From an uncultured Clostridia bacterium (GTDB taxonomy: Bacteria; Bacillota; Clostridia; Christensenellales; Borkfalkiaceae), in the NCBI GenBank assembly GCA_937888935.1, contig CALARO010000047.1, positions 1 through 5,463 on the forward strand: a stretch of DNA of 5,463 bases. Reading direction: 5' to 3'. The notes beneath the pieces were generated by a model. That model was not told the DNA's origin. It did not search any database and was given only the letters and a program-made list of their open reading frames with translations. Positions 1-5,463 of the stretch are shown here, one piece after another (position 1 is the first letter of the stretch; every line of letters starts with the position of its first letter). The translations under genes were made by a program, and so were the position numbers.

Positions 1-50
1 GTCTGTGCTGAAACGAATTCAATATCGGCGTATTCAAGATTGAAAATAGC

Positions 51-881
51 TTATTTCCCCGCGGAAAAAATCTTAATCGCCTTTTTCACATCCTCTTTCA
101 TCGCCTGCATGGCGGAATATTCCACATCGTGCAGGTAGTTGCTCTTGCCTCTTTCGATATATGCTTTCGCCGCCATATACCCCGCTTTGGACATATACGA
201 ATAATAATTGATCTTTCGTATCCCTCCCGCAATCGCCTTGCAGAAGCCGTCCTCGCTCACGCCGCTTCCTCCGTGCATGACAAGCGGAAGTCCCGTAGAC
301 GCCGCGCATTTTTCCACGATACCGAAATCAAGTTTCGGCTGACTTTTATAAAATCCGTGCGCCGTGCCGAAGGCAATCGCCAGCGCGTCGATGCCCGTCG
401 CTTCGCAGAACGCTTTCGCTTCTTCGGGATCGGTGTAAAAATCTTCGGGCTTTGCGTCCGCGATTTCCGCGCTTCCGCTTTCGCCCGTTACCATTCTGCC
501 TAATTCCGCTTCCACGCTCACGCCCATCGCATGCGAAATTTCCGTGATTTCTTTGGTAAGCCGCAGATTTTCTTCATACGCAAGCGCCGAAGCGTCGATC
601 ATCACCGAGGTAAACCCGATACGAAGCGCGCGATAAATCATTTGCTGCACGCAAACAGGGACTTTCGCGTTTTTTGCCGCCGCTGTCATGGCAGGTCCCA
701 CGAAAGAAATATCGTTGTACACATTATGTACTTCAGCATGCGCGATAATTACGGGGCGGTTAAGTTCTTCCGCCGCGCCGATCACCGCCTGCAAGCTGTC
801 GAACCCCGTCGCGTTGAACATCCCCACCGCACTCTTTTCTTCTTCTGCGATTTTCAGAATTTCTTTTAAATTGACAAGCAT
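51..881 (-). CDS. Class II fructose-bisphosphate aldolase family protein lacking the H-x-D-H catalytic motif
   Basis: A 276-residue protein of the zinc-dependent class II aldolase family (FBP/tagatose-bisphosphate type), which splits ketose (bis)phosphates into DHAP and an aldehyde. Family segments in order are VGMFNATGFDSLQAV (19-33), IIAHAEVH (45-52), KVPVCV (73-78), GFTSVMIDAS (89-98), SVEAELGRM (122-130), AFGTAHG (170-176, zinc His175), LVMHGGSGVS (200-209, zinc His203) and IRKINYYSYMSKAG (221-234). After KVPVCV, relatives continue with HLDHG and several more residues before the RAL helix; here V78 is followed directly by QQMIYRAL. About seven residues are missing, including the catalytic Asp and one zinc-ligand His. 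The reading frame is otherwise intact. By context it would cleave the kinase product, but catalysis by the normal mechanism seems unlikely as written. It could be an inactive paralogue, a divergent enzyme or a defective allele. Confidence 0.85.
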   Translation of the reverse strand: MLVNLKEILKIAEEEKSAVGMFNATGFDSLQAVIGAAEELNRPVIIAHAEVHNVYNDISFVGPAMTAAAKNAKVPVCVQQMIYRALRIGFTSVMIDASALAYEENLRLTKEITEISHAMGVSVEAELGRMVTGESGSAEIADAKPEDFYTDPEEAKAFCEATGIDALAIAFGTAHGFYKSQPKLDFGIVEKCAASTGLPLVMHGGSGVSEDGFCKAIAGGIRKINYYSYMSKAGYMAAKAYIERGKSNYLHDVEYSAMQAMKEDVKKAIKIFSAGK

Positions 882-882
882 T

Positions 883-1431
883 TTATTTTACCTCCGGGAT
901 TCTGCGTATCCGTTCATCTTCGAATATATCGCTTTCGTCGCGGCTGCGGGTGGAAAATTCGCTGATAATGGCACCCTCCGCGCCCGCCTGAAACCAGTGG
1001 CGCGTGCCGGAATAAATTGTATATTGTTCGCCCGGTTTCAGGATAATCTCGTGAAACACGCTGACTTTTGTCTGCGGTTTGCGCGCGCGGATATTCTTTT
1101 CGTTGCCTTCGCCCGATACGTACAGCAGACACTCTCCCGCACGGATGCGGAAAGTTTCTTCTTTCCCTTCGAACGGCACGCCGTTTTCCACGCCCGATAC
1201 GTGATAATGTTCGGGGCATGTCTGATAGGGGCGCAAAACCATCTCTTTCGCGCAACAGCGCTGCGTATTCACGTAGGTGAGGAGCTGCAAACCGATTTCT
1301 TTCACTTTTCCAAGTCCGAAATCAGCCACTTCGATTCTCTTTGTCTCTTCGTCGGTAACAACGATTCCCGCTTTGCGAAACGCATCCAGCGTATAGCGCA
1401 CACCTTCCTGATATTCTTCCTTCGTCAACAT
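883..1431 (-). CDS. D-lyxose ketol-isomerase family cupin (probable lyxose/mannose isomerase)
   Basis: A 182-residue single-domain cupin of the D-lyxose isomerase family (EC 5.3.1.15). These metal-dependent enzymes interconvert D-lyxose and D-xylulose, and several characterised members also interconvert D-mannose and D-fructose. The expected metal ligands are visible: His75 and His77 in PEHYH, a Glu in GKEET (Glu91 or Glu92), and His145 in TRHWFQAG. The C-terminal signature EFSTRSRDESDIFEDERI (158-175) is highly characteristic of this family. Length is typical and there is no signal peptide, so it is cytoplasmic. It starts 2 bases after the kinase stop, with a moderate AAGGA site 10 bases upstream, and ends 1 base before the aldolase start. 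Placed behind two mannosidases, its likely job is turning free mannose into fructose; lyxose as the real substrate is possible. Confidence 0.88.
   Translation of the reverse strand: MLTKEEYQEGVRYTLDAFRKAGIVVTDEETKRIEVADFGLGKVKEIGLQLLTYVNTQRCCAKEMVLRPYQTCPEHYHVSGVENGVPFEGKEETFRIRAGECLLYVSGEGNEKNIRARKPQTKVSVFHEIILKPGEQYTIYSGTRHWFQAGAEGAIISEFSTRSRDESDIFEDERIRRIPEVK
890..895 (-). promoter_or_regulatory. Ribosome binding site of the aldolase gene
   Basis: GGAGGT on the minus strand, 8 bases before the ATG at 879-881, overlaps the final codons of the isomerase. It is a strong site, so the aldolase-like protein is probably well translated despite its missing motif. Confidence 0.75.
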
Positions 1432-1433
1432 AA

Positions 1434-2435
1434 TTAAAACTTCCTTCCGAATTTATTTTCAAGCGCCAGCGTGTCCGAAAGAGAACGCGCTCCGCCGATG
1501 GAATCAGCAACCGAAAGATTGCACGCCGCGGCGCACGAAGCGATTTTCATGCCCTCCGTAAGCGGCAATCCGCACGCGAACGAATACAGCATGCCCGCGC
1601 AGAACGCGTCGCCCGCGCCCACAGCCCCCACGATATACCCCTTCGGCAAAGCCAGCGACGGGAGCAACGAAAAATTTCCCTCCCCGTCCATAGCGCAACT
1701 CAGTTCGGGGCAGTGAATCACAACGCTTTTTTTCACGCCGAACGCAAATAACTTTTCACAGATTTTTTTCAGATTTTCCACGATCGGCTCCCGGGCCTCG
1801 TTTCTCGGCGGAATCCCCGCAAGCATTCCGCCCTCCACTTCATTGATTACCACGTGGTCGCAATACGCAAGCGCGGGCGTAACTACGCTTTGAAATTTTC
1901 CCGTCTGCGCACTCACCAGATCAATGCTCGTTTCCGCGCCGCTCTTGCGCATTCGCGCAAGCAGACGGGCGGCTTTCGTGCCGTATTTTTCATCCGCTTT
2001 ATCCAGTTCGTCCAACAAAAGCAAATACCCAAGATGAAAAAGATCACACTTTTTCTCGTCCACGTCCCTTTCCGAAAACTCCGCATTCGCCCCCCGCGCG
2101 TGAAAAAACGTCCGCTCGCCGCCGGGCGAAGTCATTACGTCTGTAAAAGAAGTGGGCAGCGTTTCCGAACGTACTACGGCGGAAACGTCCAGTCCCTCTT
2201 CCCGCATCACGCGCAGAACGTAATCGCCGTATTCGTCTTTCCCGATTCTGCCGAACACGCATACGTCCAGTTCTTCGTCCAGCCGTTTCAAATCTACGGC
2301 GGTATTACCTACGCACCCGCCGATCGCATGCGATACGCCGTTAATATTCACAAGCATTCCGCGTTGCGGCCAGCATTCTATTTTCTTTACGGCATCAACC
2401 AGTATATTGCCCGCCACGCCGATTGTCTTTTTCAT
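1434..2435 (-). CDS. PfkB/ribokinase-family carbohydrate kinase, probable ketose (fructose) kinase
   Basis: A 333-residue PfkB-family sugar kinase, which transfers phosphate from ATP to a sugar hydroxyl. Visible features in order are an N-terminal strand ending in Asp14 (GNILVD), the first signature GGCVGN (39-44), GRIGKDEYG (62-70), GGERTFFHARGAN (105-117), INEVEGGMLAG (197-207, the N-E-x-E phosphate/Mg motif region), and the second signature GAVGAGDAF (270-278) with catalytic Asp276 in the GAGD anion hole. The start is set at the ATG at 2433-2435 because a GGAGG lies 6 bases upstream and the ATG forms an ATGA overlap with the GH92 stop. A TTG at 2448-2450 is in frame but would precede that GGAGG site. 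PfkB sequences do not reveal the substrate. The isomerase just downstream would make a ketose (fructose or xylulose), so phosphorylation of fructose at C1 or C6 is the contextual inference. Confidence 0.88.
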   Translation of the reverse strand: MKKTIGVAGNILVDAVKKIECWPQRGMLVNINGVSHAIGGCVGNTAVDLKRLDEELDVCVFGRIGKDEYGDYVLRVMREEGLDVSAVVRSETLPTSFTDVMTSPGGERTFFHARGANAEFSERDVDEKKCDLFHLGYLLLLDELDKADEKYGTKAARLLARMRKSGAETSIDLVSAQTGKFQSVVTPALAYCDHVVINEVEGGMLAGIPPRNEAREPIVENLKKICEKLFAFGVKKSVVIHCPELSCAMDGEGNFSLLPSLALPKGYIVGAVGAGDAFCAGMLYSFACGLPLTEGMKIASCAAACNLSVADSIGGARSLSDTLALENKFGRKF

Positions 2436-4411
2436 ATTTCCCCTCCGCAAATCTTTTTGTGATCTATCAACTCCTCGCTGAACCTACCGATTTCTTTGCC
2501 ACAGACGGTGATTTTTTCAAACAGCGGCGCGGAAGCGACGTATTTCGCCTTGCCGGGGCAAAGCGGATAAAAGCCGAGACAGGCAAACAGATACCAGCAC
2601 GCCGTCGTGCCGTTGTCCTCGTCGCCGGGAAAACCGTCCGCCGTACAGAAAAACGCCTCACCTGCCAGTTTTTTCACCCAAAATTCCGTTTTTTTCCGTT
2701 TTCCCAGCAAAGTATATATCCAAGGCAGATGAAAGCTCGGCTGATTCGAAATCGCACACTGACCGAAATCGGCGCTTGCCATTTCGCTCATTTCGTGAAT
2801 TTCCTGCCCGTATGCGCCGACGGAAAATTTTGCTTCGGCGGCAAACAGTTCGTCCAGCCGCTCTTCCAGCTCTCGCTTCGAACCGTGCGCCAGCGCAAGT
2901 CCGTCAATATCGTGATACACGGCAAAACTATTCTGCCAGCTACTGCCCTCGCAATTATCCCCGCCCCATTCGTACGGATCGAACGTCGCTCGGAAATTTC
3001 CCGCTCTGTCCTTTCCTCGAAGGAAACGGCTTTCTTTATCGAAAAGATTTTTCCAGTTGCCGCTGCGTTCCAGTAACACGCGCGCCGTCTTTTCGTCGTT
3101 TTCCAGCATAGCTACCTGTGCGATGCAAAAATCGCCGTACGCGCAATCGCACGTATTATTCACGCTTTCTTTATAATCGTAAGGCAGATATCCATACTTC
3201 GTATAATCTTTCACGCCGATTCTGCCGTGTCTGCCCTCGCCTTCTTCAAACGCGTTGCGAAGCATGGCGCGATAAGCGCGAGCGCGCAAATCTCCGTCCA
3301 CAATCCCCTTGACGCACGCGTCCGCAATCACCGCTTCTATCAGCGTGCCGGGCATCAGTCCGATTTCTCCGGGACTCAGCCATCTCGGCAGCCACCCCGT
3401 TTCTTCGGCGTAATTGACAAATCCTTCCACCGTTTCCCGCACGATTCCGGGCGCGACAATCGAAAGGAAAGGATACACGGTGCGGTAGGTATCCCAGAAT
3501 CCGTTATCCGTATAGAACACGCCGTTTTCCGTCTTTCCCGTATCCGCGTTGAAATGTACGGGTTTTCCCTCTTCGTTATATTCGTGAAAAACGCGGGGAT
3601 AAAGCAACGCGCGGTAAAAGCAGGAATAAAAAGTTCTCTTTCTCTGCAAATTTTCGTCGGAAACGCTCACGCGGGAAAGATACCCTTCCCACCGACCGCG
3701 TGCTTCCCGTTCGATTTCTTCGAACGTTTTTCCGGCAAGTTCCGAATCGTAGTTGCGTTTCGCCTGCTCTTCGGAAACGAAGCTTGCGGCAAACGAAATC
3801 TCCGCGTCGCCTGCAAACGAAAGCGCTATTCCGCCGCAATCGAGCTGACGAATTTCGTCCGCTTCCCGCGAAAGAACGAAATAAAAATACTCGCGTATTC
3901 TTCCGAAATTCCAGATCGACTGGCTATCCGTATATCCTACAACGGTTTTTCCGATCACGCTGAAAGAAGAAGCAGCAAATGGCAAAATCGCGAATCCCGT
4001 TCTTTTGCCGTCTTTCTGCGTAAGTTTCATCGTCCCGCCGCGTTCGGTGGGCGCAAGTCGCACCCGCAGCCTGAACCGTTGCAGATACACGTCGATCGAT
4101 TGAGGATCTATACGCGTTTTTTCGGGGCGAAAACCGGACCAGCTCTCGCGTTCGGGAAGTTCTCCCGAATACGGAAAAAAGAGTATATGTCCGTAATCAC
4201 CTACCCAGGGGCTGGGCTGATGCGTAAGTCTGATTCCTTCAAACGAATGAGAAAGCGGACTATAAAACCAGTTTCCCGCCGCGCCGTCCATCTGTAACGT
4301 AAAATTCGTCATCCCGAACGGACAAGCGGTTATCGGATACACGTTTCCGTTGGAAAAACGGCGGTCGTTGAGCGAGCCCATCCCCGTATAAACGTAATCG
4401 AGTTCAGACAT
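2432..4411 (-). CDS. GH92 alpha-mannosidase, probably alpha-1,2-specific, cytoplasmic
   Basis: A 659-residue glycoside hydrolase family 92 exo-alpha-mannosidase (Ca2+-dependent, inverting). The N-terminal beta-sandwich (about 1-220) has the family motifs GNVYPITACPFGM (22-34) and LTHQPSPWVGDYG (62-74). The (alpha/alpha)6 catalytic domain follows, with FYSCFYRALL (261-270), NGFWDTYR (303-310), GWLPRW (339-344), ADA (363-365), CEGSSWQ (487-493) and FPGDEDNG (about 594-601). Using the Bacteroides BT3990 numbering I recall (general acid E533, base pair D642/D644, alpha-1,2 determinants H584-E585), the same spacing here gives E488, D597/D599 and H539-E540, all the expected residues. This supports an active, alpha-1,2-preferring enzyme. 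There is no signal peptide: the protein starts almost directly in the first domain and is shorter than the secreted Bacteroides type. The start is supported by a GAGG site 7 bases upstream. The stop codon shares ATGA with the kinase start. Confidence 0.93.
   Translation of the reverse strand: MSELDYVYTGMGSLNDRRFSNGNVYPITACPFGMTNFTLQMDGAAGNWFYSPLSHSFEGIRLTHQPSPWVGDYGHILFFPYSGELPERESWSGFRPEKTRIDPQSIDVYLQRFRLRVRLAPTERGGTMKLTQKDGKRTGFAILPFAASSFSVIGKTVVGYTDSQSIWNFGRIREYFYFVLSREADEIRQLDCGGIALSFAGDAEISFAASFVSEEQAKRNYDSELAGKTFEEIEREARGRWEGYLSRVSVSDENLQRKRTFYSCFYRALLYPRVFHEYNEEGKPVHFNADTGKTENGVFYTDNGFWDTYRTVYPFLSIVAPGIVRETVEGFVNYAEETGWLPRWLSPGEIGLMPGTLIEAVIADACVKGIVDGDLRARAYRAMLRNAFEEGEGRHGRIGVKDYTKYGYLPYDYKESVNNTCDCAYGDFCIAQVAMLENDEKTARVLLERSGNWKNLFDKESRFLRGKDRAGNFRATFDPYEWGGDNCEGSSWQNSFAVYHDIDGLALAHGSKRELEERLDELFAAEAKFSVGAYGQEIHEMSEMASADFGQCAISNQPSFHLPWIYTLLGKRKKTEFWVKKLAGEAFFCTADGFPGDEDNGTTACWYLFACLGFYPLCPGKAKYVASAPLFEKITVCGKEIGRFSEELIDHKKICGGEI
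2442..2446 (-). promoter_or_regulatory. Ribosome binding site that fixes the kinase start
   Basis: GGAGG on the minus strand (GGAGGGGAAAT before the ATG) lies 6 bases upstream of the ATG at 2433-2435. It is inside the final GH92 codons. Its position selects the ATG over the in-frame TTG at 2448-2450. Confidence 0.8.
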
Positions 4412-5463
4412 AAGAAAACCTCACGGAAATGATTTGTTTCGGAGAGAAAATAAGGCGTGCGCTTGCTTCGCCCGCAAATCTTTCCTCCCGTTCCGCCATA
4501 TCGGTAACGTACATCCTGCCGCGGAAAGTAAATTCCGCGTTCTGTTCCGAATCGGAAAGATTGACAAAACGCAGCAGCGTACCGCCCTTCTCCCCGTTTT
4601 TATGGCATGCGGCAACGATATGCGGGCAATCGCATGTAAAAATCGGCCCGGCGGAAAGCTCGCAACCCGCATACTTATCTTCGAGATAATACAGCCGTTC
4701 CAGCTCCGCCGTCTGCACGGCAAAGCGTCCGCCGGAATATTTTTTCGTATCGAAAGAATCGGCGTGACAAATCAATCCGTTACGGAAGAATTTCCCTTTC
4801 ACATAGCAATCCGCGCCGCTGCGTTCCGCGGAATACTCCGCGCCGATCCGCCCTTCCGTTTCGCGGAGAATCTGATTTTCGGGAACATCCCACTGCGGAC
4901 CGCCCGAGGGAAGAAACGTAACGGCATTCCGGTTGATCACACCCGTGGCGCGAAGCAACGTGAAAGCAAGTTTGTCTTTCATCGCCTCCGTTTCGTGCTG
5001 TCCCTCGGTGTAAACAATCAGCGCCCTGCCGTCTTTTGCAAGCTGAACGAACGTGGAATTGTGATGCGTATCCGATTCGGTTTCGTCGCAACTTTCGAAA
5101 CTTTCCCGTTCCGCGTAATCGAACGGACTGTCCGTATAAAGTTTTCCGACTGAAAAACCGCTTTGCAGCAGAATACGGATTCTGTGGTCGCACGCGCGGT
5201 TCACGATACGGTAAGCGACGCCGATCGTTTCGCTTCCCTTTTGTAAAGTAAGCGTAACGCGCACTTCGTTTTTCACTTTCTCCGCGGCGCGGCGGTTCCG
5301 CTCAAAATCGTAACGTGCGGGGCAGTCGTAATCGAACGAAAGAGCAAGTGCCCCGCCGAACGCGTCGGAAACGGGCATTTCAAACGCGCACGGCGTAAGA
5401 ATCAGAGGTTTTTCGGGCGATACCCGATAGACGTAAGCGTCTCCCTTATCGGCAGAATCTTCG
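4404..5463 (-). CDS. GH38 alpha-mannosidase, C-terminal part (5' end beyond window)
   Basis: This is the C-terminal beta-sandwich region of a glycoside hydrolase family 38 alpha-mannosidase, which releases alpha-linked mannose from N-glycan-type oligosaccharides. The frame stays open to the window edge, giving 352 complete codons, so the ATG at 5376-5378 is internal. Upstream of that ATG the frame reads EDSADKGDAYVYR, matching the family's 'D.GD.Y.y.P' motif. Further on are VNRACDHRIRILLQSG (the conserved N..xdHRlR stretch), YTDSPFDYAERE, an 'ALIVYTEGQHETEA' segment, LAFTLLRATG (family laLTLLRs) and LLRFVNLSDSEQNAEF near the end. The N-terminal catalytic barrel with its metal ligands and nucleophile Asp lies outside the window, so activity and any signal peptide cannot be judged. 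The TGA stop overlaps the start of the GH92 gene by 8 bases. The family call is firm; exact linkage specificity is unknown. Confidence 0.9.
   Translation of the reverse strand, partial: EDSADKGDAYVYRVSPEKPLILTPCAFEMPVSDAFGGALALSFDYDCPARYDFERNRRAAEKVKNEVRVTLTLQKGSETIGVAYRIVNRACDHRIRILLQSGFSVGKLYTDSPFDYAERESFESCDETESDTHHNSTFVQLAKDGRALIVYTEGQHETEAMKDKLAFTLLRATGVINRNAVTFLPSGGPQWDVPENQILRETEGRIGAEYSAERSGADCYVKGKFFRNGLICHADSFDTKKYSGGRFAVQTAELERLYYLEDKYAGCELSAGPIFTCDCPHIVAACHKNGEKGGTLLRFVNLSDSEQNAEFTFRGRMYVTDMAEREERFAGEASARLIFSPKQIISVRFSYV
4418..4423 (-). promoter_or_regulatory. Ribosome binding site of the GH92 gene
   Basis: On the minus strand this reads TGAGGT, 6-7 bases before the ATG at 4409-4411. 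It lies within the last codons of the GH38 gene, so translation of the two mannosidases is probably coupled. Confidence 0.7.

Larger units (their letters stand above)
51..5463 (-). other. Mannoside-catabolism operon (five co-directional genes, 5' end outside window)
   Basis: The order is GH38, GH92, PfkB kinase, lyxose/mannose isomerase, aldolase family protein. Junctions are an 8-base overlap, a 4-base overlap, a 2-base gap and a 1-base gap, leaving no room for internal promoters or terminators between genes. The arrangement implies one transcript beginning upstream of 5463. I saw no operator, transporter or regulator inside the window, and no clear terminator in the 50 bases after the last stop. 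Confidence 0.8.

Noticed and set aside
18..44. Inverted repeat TTCAAT (18-23) / ATTGAA (39-44) just downstream of the aldolase stop
   Set aside because: The stem is six AT-rich pairs with a 15-base loop and no following T-tract on the minus strand, so it is not a convincing terminator.
1..50. Open frames at the left edge: a minus-strand stretch reading LEYADIEFVSAQ and a plus-strand tail ending at TGA 41-43
   Set aside because: Both are too short, without a clear start or ribosome site, and cut by the window. No gene can be supported.
600..700. Calling the aldolase gene a pseudogene
   Set aside because: The reading frame is intact, the start and ribosome site are strong, and the gap is an exact multiple of three. 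Loss of canonical activity is suspected but gene decay is not shown.
688..1437. Plus-strand open frame of 249 codons spanning the isomerase/aldolase junction
   Set aside because: It lies antisense to two convincing family members and shows no domain of its own, so it is a codon-bias shadow. The same holds for the other plus-strand frames near 1854-2462, 2423-3076 and 4434-5153.
3227..4297. Long plus-strand open frame (356 codons) opposite the GH92 gene
   Set aside because: Its translation is rich in Arg, Phe and Ser with no recognisable domain and no good ribosome site. It mirrors the codon bias of the well-supported GH92 gene on the other strand.

Overview
The window carries five genes, all on the minus strand, packed as one operon that is read from right to left. 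It enters from beyond position 5463 and its last gene stops at 51. In transcription order the genes are: the C-terminal part of a GH38 alpha-mannosidase (4404-5463, 5' end outside the window), a complete GH92 alpha-mannosidase (2432-4411), a PfkB/ribokinase-family sugar kinase (1434-2435), a cupin of the D-lyxose ketol-isomerase family (883-1431), and a class II fructose-bisphosphate aldolase family protein (51-881). Junctions are an 8-base overlap, a 4-base ATGA overlap, a 2-base gap and a 1-base gap, so translational coupling is likely. No promoter, regulator or transporter is visible; they would lie upstream of 5463 or elsewhere.

The genes read as one catabolic pathway. GH92 and GH38 enzymes remove alpha-mannose from N-glycan-type oligomannosides, and they sit next to each other much as in the pneumococcal N-glycan locus. 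The complete GH92 has no signal peptide, so the sugars are probably imported and cut in the cytoplasm, giving free mannose. D-lyxose isomerases are known to also interconvert D-mannose and D-fructose, so the cupin plausibly makes fructose. The PfkB kinase would phosphorylate that ketose, and an aldolase would split the product. This mannose to fructose to ketose-phosphate to triose route is inferred from family membership and gene order.

The oddest feature is in the last gene. The aldolase is otherwise well conserved and in frame, but it appears to lack about seven residues exactly where the family carries its H-x-D-H motif, which holds the catalytic Asp and a zinc-ligand His. The other two zinc-ligand histidines are present. 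Either the protein is no longer a conventional aldolase, or this allele is broken or misassembled.

GC content is moderate, Shine-Dalgarno sites are strong (GGAGG/GAGG), and the aldolase and sugar kinase resemble those of anaerobic Clostridia. A gut Firmicute (Clostridia) is my best guess, at low confidence. Bases 1-50 downstream of the operon hold nothing I can assign.
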